This document shows, one piece after another, positions 48,027 to 59,379 of a stretch of DNA of 64,000 bases. The notes beneath the pieces are model-generated. The model ran no database searches. It was not told the origin of the DNA and was given only the letters and a program-made list of their open reading frames with translations. How positions within the stretch are numbered: position 1 is the stretch's first letter; every line of letters starts with the position of its first letter. Both the position numbers and the translations under genes were made by a program. The stretch comes from Astrocystis sublimbata (taxonomy: Eukaryota > Ascomycota > Sordariomycetes > Xylariales > Xylariaceae): positions 124,001 to 188,000 of the forward strand of contig JAJNNY010000055.1 of NCBI GenBank assembly GCA_022453515.1, read 5' to 3'.

Positions 48027-48978
48027 GTTGAAGATGAGTCTTGAATACTGTCTGCTTGATCTTTGAGAAAACTGATATGAAAGTGGGTAGCTAGGCGATA
48101 TAGGCTCAGGGCTGTTGCCAGATTATTTGTCTATACTGGGAAGATTCAAATAATGTATGAAGACGAGACTTAGGAACCCAGTATGCTCTGTTGAAATGCG
48201 TCTAGTCCGCCGTTCGGTAAGTTCAACGCGAGATGTTCTCATACTGAAATTAGAATCTGTCGGCCTTACGTCGCTATCTCCTTCGCGGTGAGATATAGCA
48301 AGGCTGTATTATATCTCACCGCCACTTAACTGAATATCTTAAGTCGAAATGGATCTCATGTCTTAGGGGGAATGGGCCTTGGGTCACGATCACACACCCT
48401 CAGCTACGTCTTGCCATGTTGCATCTGAGTGGCGACCTGGACATCAGTGAGTCAGCGCAATAATTACCTATTTGGCCAAGGGCCCCCAACAAGAACCATG
48501 CAGACACCGTCATGACTAATGACAAACTAAGACACTTGGCTTTATTTTGCCTAAAGATAAAAGCGCTCGATGCAATGCGACGCGGATCTCCATGGGTCTT
48601 TGGCCCTGTGAGGTCTTGCATGGTTGCTACGCTGACGGGCGGCGCGCCAGCCTTGGTTTAAGCTCACCGGGAGGAACCCTGGATATCTCTAGGCAGTGCA
48701 GATGGAGCTCGGTCTTTGTGGCACAGTATACACTTCGGTTTCAATGTTCGTTATAGTCAAAGATATCATCGCTTCTATACTGCAGCGGCGTTGCGAGATG
48801 GCGAGGCTCACGAGTTGAGATCGTGTCGTTACTTAGTAGGACTCAATAATATATAACATGTTCATCATCCAGCTCATGTTTCAAGCAAACTGTGTTTGGT
48901 CACTTTACCTATAACTTTAATACAATAAATACGATTTCAAGTTCATCTCTAAGCGTCATATAAGACTTTCGTGACACA
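48027..48978. promoter_or_regulatory. Bidirectional promoter of the P450 / terpene synthase pair
   Basis: A 952-bp region separates the two divergent start codons. It includes one perfect 13-bp inverted repeat (listed separately). No ORF of note. Confidence 0.55.
48285..48322. promoter_or_regulatory. Perfect 13-bp inverted repeat with CGG/CCG ends, candidate operator
   Basis: GCGGTGAGATATA (48285-48297) and its exact reverse complement TATATCTCACCGC (48310-48322) flank a 12-bp spacer. The arms carry CGG and CCG triplets facing inward, the half-site type recognised by fungal Zn2Cys6 regulators. The site is about 260 bp from the P450 start and 660 bp from the terpene synthase start. It could instead be a hairpin remnant of a small mobile element. 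Confidence 0.45.
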
Positions 48979-50049
48979 ATGGAGCTCATGTCGTCCACAT
49001 TACCTTTGCTCTGCCATCCCCGAGTCGACGTCGTCGAGCGAGAGACCAACGAGTACTTCATAGCGAACTGGCCGTTCCCCGACATCAAGAGCCGCGAGAA
49101 GTTCGTCGGCGGAGGCTTCACGCGCTGCACCTGCATGTACTTTCCCAAAGCGCGCGACGACCGGATCCATTTCGCGTGCCGACTCCTCACCGTTCTATTC
49201 CTCATTGACGGTAAGAAACTCAGACAAACAAGCTAAGACCCCAGAAAACACTAAACATGATTCGCAGATGTCCTCGAAGAGCTATCCTTTGAGGAAGGAA
49301 GAGCATACAACGGGCTGCTCATGGCCCTTGTTCGCGGTGAGAGGACCGCAGATCGCTCCGTTGCCGTGCAGCGCATATTCCACGACCTCTGGACGGAGAT
49401 GCGCGCGAGCGACGCAGAGCTCGCCGAGGCCATCGTCGAGCCGCTGTTCATCTTCATGAGGGCGCAGACCGACGACCGGCGCGCGCAGCCGATGAGCTTC
49501 ATGCAGTATCTTGAGTATCGAGACAAGGACATTGGGCAGGCGTGAGTTTTGTCTTAGCGCATTGCACTGCATTACTTACATACCCCCCAAGATACCTAGG
49601 TAGATAACCCATGCTGATTCGACCTTACTTACCACAGATTACTCTGCGCCCTGATGCGCTTCGTGCTCGACATCCGCCTCGGCCCCGCCGCGCTCGCCCT
49701 CGTGCACGACGCAGACGTGAACTGCGGCAAGCACATCGCCATCATCAACGATATCTGGAGCTTCGAAAAGGAGGCGCGCACGGCGCAGAGTAGCAGCGAG
49801 GAAGGCAGTGTCTTGTGCAATGGCGTGGCTATCCTGGCGCACGAGGCGGGCTTGTCGACGGCGGCGTCTAAGCGCGTCCTGCATCTCATGTGTCTCGAGT
49901 GGGAGGACAAGCACCGCCAGCTAATGGAAGACCTGGTCCGTGGTGGTGGGCAAGACGAGGTCGTGATGACGCGCTACTTTGAGGGTTTGGCGTATCAGAT
50001 GAGCGGCAATGTAGCGTGGAGTAAACTGACGCATCGCTATCAGATGTGA
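48979..50049 (+). CDS. Class I terpene synthase (sesquiterpene-synthase-like)
   Basis: Exons 48979-49210, 49268-49541 and 49638-50049 encode 305 aa. Donors gtaaga and gtgagt and acceptors cgcag and cacag are in consistent phase. The metal-binding aspartate motif is split by intron 1: FLID|DVLEEL, giving D77-D78-x-x-E81. The NSE motif is INDIWSFEKE with N206, D207, S210 and E214. Near the C-terminus, RYFEGLAYQMSGNVAWSK is the conserved W/Y-containing helix that closes the active site. Length and motif order match fungal aristolochene-synthase-type enzymes, which ionise prenyl diphosphates and cyclise them. The product (mono- or sesquiterpene) cannot be read from sequence. The divergent P450 is the obvious tailoring partner. 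Confidence 0.9.
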
Positions 50050-51180
50050 GGACCTCAGGGTTTAGCGAGCCTGTGCATGCATGGGATGACATGATGGGAC
50101 GGTTGCGACATTGGGTAGCAGTGCTTTTTTTTTGAGTGGGTTTTTTTTCCCTCCCTTTCTTCCATATACCGAGATGGGTCCGGGGATCGAGAAAAAGAAC
50201 ATATAGACCGAAAATAGAAACAGAGTTGGGGTTTAAACCGCCCCGCCTGAATGGTAATTCATTAGAGAGCTGTGCAGCGACCCGAACATGCGAGGTCCCC
50301 ATCATGGCCGTGCATCATGCGAGTTGAGCTGCGCTGCAGAACGGCCATTACCACGTTGACTGTGGGGGAATGGCACACTCTCTACCATCTCGGCCACGAA
50401 TAACTGTGTATGCTTAGCGATAGATTCTGATGGTTCACTTCACCGGGCGCAGCCTTGCTTATATTGCACAACAATCCGCTTAGATGGCCTCCTGTAACAC
50501 CACCGGCTATATTCTGCCTTACAGAGCTGCACGGTACTAATCCACGGAAGTGACGATGAGTCGATATCCCTCGGTGACGATCGAAGTTTTCGGCAGTTGG
50601 TCCGTGGCTAATGCTATTTCTGTGCCCAGGGGTATGGCGGGCCAAGAGGTGTAGTCTTACATGTAAGCTGACGAGCGGGTCGGTCGCGTTGCATCGGCCG
50701 GGATGACTAACGGATGGGGAGCGCAGCGGAACGTATCACCTCTGGTGTTGAGGTTGCAGTGTATGCTGAGATTAGTCATGGATATCGCCGTGGAATTCTC
50801 GGCACGGCTTGGCGGTGGTTTGAATGGCTGTCATTTCTTGGAGAAGGGAGCTGAGGAGGAGGAGGGGGGTTGAGCATGTAACATATGATATAGGTGGTAT
50901 TAGGTCTACGCATTGTTATCTAGGAAAATCAGGTAGGCATCTTTGGAGCAGATGTGGTGATGTTGGAATATACAGGACTTTCGCTCATGATAAGTAGCAA
51001 AATAATGGACGTGTCTATTTGTAGCTTCGACTAGGACAGGCATTCTAATGCTCATCCTCCACTTATCACCTCCGTCTATCAGATCTTTGTCTCAGGGATG
51101 ATGCTATATACAATGTAATTGGCTCGTATGAGTTTGACTAGCTGCAATAATGCGGACCAATCTGACCATCTGTGTGTGTA
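50050..51180. other. Intergenic: convergent 3' regions of terpene synthase and rhodopsin-like gene
   Basis: 1.1 kb with no supported gene. Runs of T at 50126-50149 follow the terpene synthase stop. Confidence 0.4.
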
Positions 51181-52350
51181 CTACACGATCGGCAGTTTCT
51201 TCTGTGCCCCTTCTCGGGGCAGAGACACCTCACTGCAGTATTGGTTTGTATCCGAGATTCTACCACGTGATGAGCCCGTGCGCGGTCTTCCGTTTGCCAA
51301 CTCGTGCTCGTCGTCGGATTTACTGTCCGGAGACGAGGCATTGCCCCGGCGCCAGGTTTGTATGAGCTCTCCGCCACGTCTGAGCAACGGTCGTAGCGCT
51401 ATTAGCGAGGTTGCTAGGATGGCCAGGAAGATCTCTACGTGAGTCCAGGATATGACGACGAGATTGTTCTCGATCGCTTCGGTCTTGGATAGTGTCTTGT
51501 TGCGGTCGTGTACTTGGACAATGTACTTGAATCGCACGACGGTAGCAATGCTAGATCTGATTGAAAATGAGATATTGGCCTCGCAAAGGGTTTTCAATGG
51601 AATGCGTCGGAAACTTACAAGAAGCCGATACTGAGCAGGAAGGTCGCGGAGAACTTCAAGCGGAGGCTCATCTGAACGTTGTAGATCATCGCTACAGGAA
51701 GGAACGAGTAGATGAAGTTGGCCGCAATGTCGAAGCCCGAGTAGACAATGCCCGAAGTTCGGACGACGGCGTAAGGGAAACATTCACCTGGAGTGGCGCC
51801 CCATGTTGAGGTGATCGGTCGACATTGCAGTGCCAATAGGAGGAGAAATTGGATGGCAGACGTTAGGAAGAACCCAAGCGTGATGAAGATGATGTAGCGG
51901 AAGGACCTTCGGACATTGATTCGCAGAAGAACCAGCGCGATACCAACTTTGACAAACATGGACGTGATCACGTAGGTAAGCTGGCAGACGAAGAAAAACT
52001 ATACACACTTGTCAATCGAGATGCGCCTAACGCAGAATATGATGTGCTTACTTTGATTGCGAGCATTGGGTTATGCCATGGCTCAGGAGTGAACACACCG
52101 TAGCCATAATGAAGAGCGACGAGCGTGAACGAAGCGAAGATAGCGTAAGCAACCTCAGCATGGACATCAGCGACATTACCTTCAATTAAAAGTGTTGGAT
52201 AATGCGTACGAGTGATAAAGTGAGGACGGCATCATCATAACCAAACGAGCCTTGAACCTTGGCTCGTGCGAAGGAGCGAAGTGCCAGACCGATGGTGTCG
52301 ACGACTACGGCCGCGATGACCAGCGCCTTCAGACTGTCTGCGACTGTCAT
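51181..52350 (-). CDS. Seven-helix rhodopsin-domain integral membrane protein (fungal PTH11-related/SAT4 type)
   Basis: Exons 52210-52350, 52052-52153, 51619-51998 and 51181-51556 (minus) give 332 aa; all junctions are canonical and in phase. I start at ATG 52350 (context caccATGac); a longer in-frame start at 52413 is possible. The chain begins with helix ALVIAAVVVDTIGLALRSFA, then GSFGYDDAVLTLSL, where the G-x-D-D after helix 1 is the fungal rhodopsin-domain hallmark. HYGYG follows, then further helices YIIFITLGFFLTSAIQFLLL and FIYSFLPVAMIYNVQMSLRL, and the family motif SIATVVRFKYIVQ before helix 7. The cytosolic tail is Ser/Arg-rich. These proteins are often encoded in secondary-metabolite clusters (satratoxin cluster protein 4 type); their biochemical role is unknown. 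Its position 1.1 kb from the terpene synthase suggests membership of the same locus. Confidence 0.82.
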
Positions 52351-53999
52351 GGTGATGCTATGTTGATGGATGCCCGGCTCGCCAAGCTGGGGAAGAAACA
52401 CAAAGGGAGGCAAGTCAAGTCAAGTAAGTCGTGTCATGTCAAGCCTTAAGCCCAGAGCATGAGAGTGGAGTCGAACCTGAAGAGCCGGTTCCCCTCCTCC
52501 TTCATCTTACCGTGACATATTCATATATCATGTCCTATACAGCGCTTACTTAATACTTTCTTAGCACCCCAACCCATTCGCCACGGAGACCAAAGGATCA
52601 CCACGCCGAGAAGTATGTAGGGTGACACTGAGGCTTACATGCTTGGTCTAACCAAGATGCAACTGTAACACGACCTGCAGTACAGGTAAGCGCAGAACAA
52701 CCGGCTGTTCTTCCTCGGTTCCGCCATACAGTAGCATTGAGACAAGACTGTACATATTCATTAGTCATTGATGTGGAAGAGATAAGAATATCGTCATTCG
52801 CTGGTTCATAGCTGAGCCGGTAAGAAGTCAGAGTGCATTCAGCTCTGCGCCTATCTCGGTAAGTATGTGGCAATGCTAATTGGGGGCCGAAATTGAAACA
52901 ATGTCTGGGCAATTGCAACACCTCGCGACTGCTACTTTACCTTCACATGTTGTCAGCAAAAAGTCAGGCAGCCCAGGTCGGCAGCATACATAGAAATATA
53001 TGTATATATGTCAAATCAGAATCTGTCACTGCCGTGAGATGAGAATGACACCATCTACGCCTTCGTTCAGCCATACCGAACGAGGCGACAGCAGTCATCG
53101 AGACAGGCAGCTGCGTGGACGACTCCTTGCCTTTGGAGGCATCCCTACAACGACGTGGCCCTGGCTAGAACCCCGAGTCTTCTATCAGCTGGATGCAGTG
53201 GGTAAGAGCCGGTCCAAAGATTGTGTTGGTTGCAAATGCACTGCTACCACTTGCCATGTAAATACGAGCAGTCATGTGCGATCATCTGCGAGAAGGAAAG
53301 TGTGTTTGGGCGATGTCACTCAAATGCGGAAGTGAGGGTGAAGGCGATGGCACTCGCGATGCAGCCAATTAAGGCCACGGAGAAAGGACATCATCGATAG
53401 TTCAGTGGGAGCTGCGAAATTGCCAGATGTCAATGTCTACCCTTTAGAAACTTTGTAGGGGACAGCTGAAGTTGGTCTTTGATGCAAACGCATTTTATAA
53501 ACAGACATGAAGTATTTATGAAATTTGGTAGATCATGTAAGATGATTAGGATGTAAGATGTTAGGCGTTCGAGTTGTTTGCGAGATAGGGCACATGAGCT
53601 GAGCATCACCAAGATAAACACGGTGTAATAACCCCATGCGGACTGTAACTGTCAGGTTCATCACGGGGATAGTTGCACAGTGTCATACAGTGCGACAGTA
53701 TCCGCGGCAGGCTAAGGTACCCATGTAGGTAGCATCTTCTGGCCCTCCCTCTCAGAGGTTCATCAGCTCCCGAGGTCCCCACCAACCCTCCAACCTTCAA
53801 CCACCACCACCAAGATTCACATCCGTCTATCCATCATATCATACGCGTACATTTTAGTCACGATTCCGCAATCCCATTACAACAGTCTAACCATCATTCT
53901 AAACGTAGCACTCACGGGATTAATACCTCAATACCTCCCATAACACACCGCTCGGCTTTCCTGGCAATGCAAGAACAGATAGACTTCTAGGAGAGCGCC
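52351..53999. other. Intergenic between divergent rhodopsin-like and lst8 genes
   Basis: 1.6 kb holding two promoters. No frame with conserved features. A C/A-rich leader precedes ATG 54000. Confidence 0.4.
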
Positions 54000-55166
54000 A
54001 TGTCTGTCATACTTTGCACAGGTAATGTTGCAAGAGCATTCCCTGCAAATGAGGCTTGCACTGACCAACGCGCCACGCTCAGCGGGCTATGATCATACCA
54101 TCAGGTTCTGGGAAGCCCTGTCCGGCATATGCTCCCGCACCATCCAGCACCCGGACTCCCAGGTCAACCGCCTCTGCATCTCCCCCGACAAGCGCTACCT
54201 CGCCGCCGCCGGCCACCACTCGGTGAAGCTCTACGACATCAAGTCTACGAATCCTAATGCGTTGTTGACTTTCGAGGGCCACACCGGCAACGTCACCGGC
54301 GTCGCCTTCCACTGCGAGGGCAAGTGGATGGTCACCAGCTCCGAGGACGGCACCGTCAAGGTCTGGGAGACGCGCAGCGGCATCGTCCAGCGGAGCTACA
54401 CCCACGGCTCCGCCGCCAACGACGTCGTCATCCACCCCAACCAAGGCGAGATCATCAGCTGCGACCGCGGCGGCAGCGTGCGTGTCTGGGACTTGGCCGA
54501 GAACAACTGCTCTCACCAGCTGATCCCCGAGGAGGATGTCTCCGTGTCGAGTGTCACCGTCGCTAGTGACGGCTCCCTCCTCTGCGCTGCCAACAATGCC
54601 GTACGTTGGGCCATACATGACCTGCCCTATCTACCCCCATACTAACGTTGCATTCCTAGGGCAATGTCTTCGTCTGGCAGCTCGAGCAGACGTACGATCA
54701 CACCCAGCTCATCCCGCTGACCCAGTTCTCGGCCCACAAAGAGTACATCACTCGCATCCTCCTATCGCCCGACGTGAAGAAGCTGGCCACCTGCTCGGCG
54801 GATCACACCGCCAAGATCTGGTCCGTCCCTGTCATCGATGCCGAGTCGGGCGAAACACCCCTCTCCATGAACGGCAACGGAACCCACACCGACCAACAAG
54901 ATGGAGCCACCGACGGAATCGCTAACGGAGTTCCCAACGGAGCCGCACAAACCAAGCCCTTCCATCTCGAGGCCACACTGCAAGGCCACCAGCGCTGGGT
55001 CTGGGACTGTGCCTTCTCCGCCGACTCGGCCTACCTTGTGACCGCCTGCAGCGATCATTACGCCCGACTGTGGGAGCTCGGAAGTCAGTCTGTCATCCGC
55101 CAGTATAACGGACACCACAGAGGAGCCGTCTGCGTTGCGTTGAACGACTACTCGGAAGCCAGATAG
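54000..55166 (+). CDS. lst8: WD40 protein Lst8 (TORC1/TORC2 subunit)
   Basis: Exons 54000-54021, 54083-54600 and 54660-55166 give 348 aa. Exon 1 is only 22 bases (MSVILCTA) and joins to GYDHTIRFWEALSGICSRTI, the conserved Lst8 N-terminus. Seven WD repeats follow, with GHTGNVTGVAFH, SSEDGTVKVWETRSG, CDRGGSVRVWDLAENNCSHQ, FSAHKEYITRILLSPD, CSADHTAKIW, GHQRWVWDCAFSADSAYLVT and the terminal GHHRGAVCVALND. A Gly/Asn/Thr-rich insertion of about 40 residues (near 54855-54960) sits between repeats 6 and 7 and makes it longer than the yeast protein. Lst8 stabilises the Tor kinase domain in both TOR complexes. The gene ends with TAG 55164-55166, after which the same frame stays open for 280 codons. Confidence 0.94.
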
Positions 55167-56006
55167 GAACCGCGCTCCCGAGCACGATCGCGAGACCCAC
55201 CGTTCCATCGCCACTCAATTCCGGTCCCCGCAACCCTCCCGGCCGAGGGAGTCTCTGCGGATGACTGTGCTGTTAAGGATAGTAGCGATGACGAATTTGA
55301 GCGTCCGAGCAAAATTATGGAGCAAGTGATAGCTAAAACTAGGGCTTTGAAGTTTGACAGCGACCAACAACAGACTATGGGTAACTCCGATAGCCAGACT
55401 GAGAACCCCCCATCGGAGGAGCACGTGAAAAATCTGAAAAATCTGACAGTCAAGGCCGGAACATTAGATAAACAGTACAAGTCTGAGGCCGTAAAATCGG
55501 CCGCTGAAATGGAGGAGCACTCACACCAGCTTCCCATGTCCTATGACGAATTGCGGGAAAGTTTGACCAATATGCGAGCGTGGTTGGACAGCAAAAAACA
55601 ACATCCTGCGAACAACTCCGAAAGTCAGTTAATGACGACGAAGGATCCCGCCTCTGCGTCTCATAGTTACGAGCTCGTCGAGCATCCAACTTCGACTTCG
55701 GATCCGCAGAACCTTCCACCGGCTCCGGCCATGGCGCCGTTCTCATTCCAGGTTGTGAACAATGCCCCCTCCGACTCTAATCTTGAGCCTAGGAGTATCG
55801 AGTCGGACGTGCCAACTGATAGTAGCTTCTGGAGCGAGTCCGACTTTGGCAAATATCAAGACTCTCCCGAGCAACCAAATGATGCTGGAAAGAAAAGCAC
55901 ACCGGGATCACAACATTCTCGAGAGCAATCGAGTGATTCTGAAGGGAAGGAAAGCCCAACGGGATCACAAGATTTCTCTCTGTTACCTGCTAATATGTCT
56001 CTGTGA
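55167..56006 (+). CDS. In-frame ORF directly after the lst8 stop; separate small gene or readthrough extension
   Basis: The frame that contains lst8 continues without a stop from 55167 to TAA/TGA at 56004-56006 (TGA). The first ATG in it is at 55317 and would give a 229-aa protein starting MEQVIAKTRALKF. The sequence is hydrophilic, Ser/Gln/Glu/Pro-rich and probably disordered, with FWSESDFGKYQDSPEQ and short SPTGSQDF/STPGSQHS repeats near the end. Codon use is A/T-tolerant, unlike GC3-rich lst8, which argues for a separate unit. Possibilities: a distinct gene starting at 55317, an alternative spliced end, or stop-codon readthrough. No promoter is evident in the 150-bp gap. Function unknown. 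Confidence 0.4.
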   Translation, partial: EPRSRARSRDPPFHRHSIPVPATLPAEGVSADDCAVKDSSDDEFERPSKIMEQVIAKTRALKFDSDQQQTMGNSDSQTENPPSEEHVKNLKNLTVKAGTLDKQYKSEAVKSAAEMEEHSHQLPMSYDELRESLTNMRAWLDSKKQHPANNSESQLMTTKDPASASHSYELVEHPTSTSDPQNLPPAPAMAPFSFQVVNNAPSDSNLEPRSIESDVPTDSSFWSESDFGKYQDSPEQPNDAGKKSTPGSQHSREQSSDSEGKESPTGSQDFSLLPANMSL

Positions 56007-57260
56007 GGGATACCATCCTTTTCTTACTTGGTCTCTATAATACAGAGACGGGGGGCGTGGCGTCAAATGGAATGGGATACACAGGTTAGGATGAAATAGG
56101 AAGGCACTGGCGTTAGTTATAGGAACAACCAAACAATTGGTTGTGTGGGTAAACACAGCCCCCTCCACTCAGCGTTCTATACATCTTGATAGCAATTAAG
56201 CATTGACTTTTGATACAGCTATCACATCACCCTTGTACTTGATAATGTGTACCACTTAGACCAACTCCCCATCCATTGCCATTGGTTTTTCTTGACTGGT
56301 GCCTTCCCGGCCATAGTAGAAATAAAAAAGCAAGCAATGAGAGAAACCGTACAACACGAGGGATCTGATGGTTGTTACCGACCAACTACTGATCTGGCGG
56401 TCATAAGAATGGTCTGGTTGAGCTGTCGCTAAAAGGCGCCCTAGCAAATCTTCAGCTCAGAGGTCTTGCGATTGCTTGCTTGTCTTGGCCATTTTTATAC
56501 GGATAATTAAATGAGCTTCAGGATCAATAAAACATCGAGTCATTTGATTCCCACACGTCTCATTTCATCGTCAGCAGATAGCCAAACATCAACATCAGCC
56601 TTCTAAGCAAAACGTTGAAAATCTAGGGGCTGTATTGAGCCCCACAACCCCACGTGCGCTAAGGCGAGATTTTGCCCCCACGTTCTCTACGCGCTTGGGG
56701 CTAATGGTTAAGATCCGGGGGGGTCAATCAGGGGTTACGCGGCGGCGCGAGTCCCCTAATTAGGTATACTTGAGTATAAGAACTTTGAAGTTGGCTGAGA
56801 GGTTGATTGAGGTTAATATACAAAGCTACATATTATATGGGCCAAATTCATTCCCGCCATGAAGATTCGACATGGAGAGTAACAATGAATATGCTGAAGC
56901 CAAGAACTGGACCGATATTTTCACACAACTATGAGTCGCCAATTCGCTATCCCCTTGCTCATGAAAACGGCCAAGCCAAGCTATGGCTGTATGCCTTACA
57001 TACCTAGGTACCCTGATCAGTTGCATTAGATGTCACGTTGGGCTGTCCTAGATTGCAAACAGGAGAAGGGAACTGGGGGCGATGAGGATGCGGCCATCAG
57101 TGTCAATGCATCAGACAGCCTGCTTCATCGGCTTTCGTTAGAGACAATAATCCTCTAGTTTTCTTCATCAGACTCTAGCATGTCATCCTTGATTGCTGTT
57201 GATGCGCAACGTCCTCCTACCCACCTCGCTAATCGAGACTCTTCATTCCATTGGAGGACT
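56007..57260. other. Intergenic region
   Basis: 1.25 kb with no supported gene; no conserved frame on either strand. Confidence 0.4.
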
Positions 57261-57429
57261 ATGAAGGCGCAGGGAATCTCGAGCATCCTACTGCTATTGC
57301 CCGGTTTGACCTCCGCCGCCGGCCCAACATGTTATTGGAGGGGTCAAAAGGCACCAAGCGGCTACCCTGTTTCCCGTCGAACCGCGAAACACATTGTTGC
57401 CGGGATTCCGCGACCTGTCATGTGGGGGT
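57261..57429 (+). pseudogene. Cys-rich secreted protein pseudogene, 5' part (split by transposon)
   Basis: ATG 57261 opens with a good signal peptide (MKAQGISSILLLLPGLTSAA) followed by GPTCYWRGQKAPSGY. The next conserved block, PCFPSNRETHCCRDSATCHV, lies in a different frame, so a small indel separates them. Together they match the start of a common Pezizomycotina family of secreted or membrane-anchored Cys-rich proteins (TCYWPxG...GYxPCxP...CC...C). The frame then runs into A+T-rich insertion DNA. The remainder of the gene resumes at about 59540. Confidence 0.65.
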
Positions 57430-57569
57430 AAGATTAAGTGTCCGGTATAGATGTAGTTAAGTAGAGGGAGATCTTGGCATATAGTATAATAAATATTCCA
57501 TTAACGGTAGAATAACTATTATATAATTAATAAACTATATTTAAATAACTACTATATAACTAGGTAATA

Positions 57570-57621
57570 ACGTCATCCACAAGCCATTGTCGTACCCAAG
57601 CCATTGTCGCACTTTTCAACC
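57570..57621 (+). repeat. Left terminal inverted repeat of the Fot1-like element
   Basis: 52 bp, pairing with 59380-59431 in inverse orientation with two transition differences. It contains two tandem copies of a roughly 17-bp AAGCCATTGT-containing word. Confidence 0.92.
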
Positions 57622-59379
57622 ACTTCAAACTTTCTGCATTAACTTATAAATATCTTACTAATCACAATATGATACATAAATCTAATGAAGCCAATCTATA
57701 GCTAGCGATCCAAACTAAGCATCGCGACCCTTATTTTTCTTTTCGGAAGCTTGCTAAGATTTTCCATGTTTGCAACCGTACCCTTAAGCGACGCTTCGAA
57801 GGCCACCAACCAAGGCATTTTATAAACCAAAAATTATGAAAACTCGACATGTCTAAAAAGGATACGATTACCAGACGCGTAATCGAGCTAGATTCGCGAG
57901 CGTTTCTACCCCGGCTTCGATACGTTAAAGAAATAGCTAATATCCTCTAACGCGTTTAATACGCGGCACCCGTAGGCAAGAACTGGGCCTCGAACTTTAT
58001 ACAACGATAACCTGACCTCCGGATATATTTAAATCGTTAAATTGATTATTAGCGAGCTTTTAATAAAAATCCTGTAAATTATTGCGTATAGTTTATACTT
58101 ATAGCTAATATAATCGCAAAATATAGTATTATAATTAAAGATATATATAACTTTAATAAATCGGGGTTTTTAATAGGTATAATTATAACCGGAATAGTTA
58201 TAACAAGCTTAGAAAAACATGGAAGACCTAGGCAGGCCTAATAAGGAGGTAGGGAATGGGTTACAATAGTTTAGGCTATTAATTCTCAAGGCTAGGCGGT
58301 ACTACCGTACATTATCTTCGCGGGCGCGTTTTACCTCGCGTTTTAATATCGCGATACTACTTTACTACTTAACTAGGTTATCGATCTTTTAAATAATAGT
58401 TAAACTATAAATAAAATAGGCGTAAGATAGCTATAATACTTCGATTTATATATTTGGAGCTATATAAAAAGTATAAAACACTTTTTAATCTTTAATAATT
58501 ATAAAAGCTATTATTTAATAGAATTTAAGGAATTTTATAAAAATAATAATATTATTACTTTTTATATATCTATTTATTTGTTATATAAACTTTAGCCTTT
58601 TGATCTAATACTTTTTAATATAATAAAACGCTTTTATTTATTATATATTAAGGACTTAATATAATAGTATTAAACCTATATTATAAAGGAGGATTTTTTA
58701 GCCGGGTTTTTTAAAGCGTTTATAAATACTTTTATAAAAAAAAACATTCGATTAGGATTCGAGGCTATTAAACTTATCCCTTTAGATATAAAAAGGGTAA
58801 TTCTTTTATTAAATATAAAAAAAAACGAAAAAACTCCCTTTATTAAACCTAAACTATACTTTTTAGCTTGGATTTCTAGGACACCTACCATTTCCCTTAA
58901 AGCTTTAAAATAATTAATTCTTATTAAAAACAATATTTAAAAGTATTAAAAAAGCTTACTAATACCGGTTTTAGAGTTAATTAACTTAATTACAAAAGCT
59001 ATATATATTATAATATATAAAAACGCCCTTTTATATTAAAAAAACAAAAAACTTTATAAAACTAACTATATATTTAATAAATATTATAGGATAAAAAACA
59101 AGCGACTAATATATAAAGGACCTCTTATTATAAAGGATTCTTAAGTTTTATAAAAATTAAAAAGCGATAAAAATATTAAATCGGTAATCTAAGGTAAAAA
59201 TAGTTGTTTTGTAAAAAGGGCTCGTGGCGGTCCGCAACGTTGTGGCATATGCGGTAATACCGGGTATAATACGCGAACATGTCAAGTAGATATAGAAACC
59301 TCTGAAGAAAACGATTCCAATTAATTTGAACTGTTTTAATTACGTTGTTATTGTTTTTTTAATGATTGCGTAAGAAGAG

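Noticed and set aside
54079..54618. 179-codon minus-strand frame over lst8
   Set aside because: Antisense shadow of GC3-rich lst8 exon 2; repetitive Val/Gly/Ala/Asp composition.
55100..55200. Hypothesis that an intron removes the lst8 stop
   Set aside because: There is no good donor before the TAG that keeps the conserved GHHRGAVCVALND end, and the lst8 C-terminus is of normal length without it.
58676..58933. 85-codon minus-strand frame inside the transposon
   Set aside because: Phe/Ile/Lys/Asn-rich translation of A+T-rich decayed DNA; the real transposase remnants are on the plus strand.
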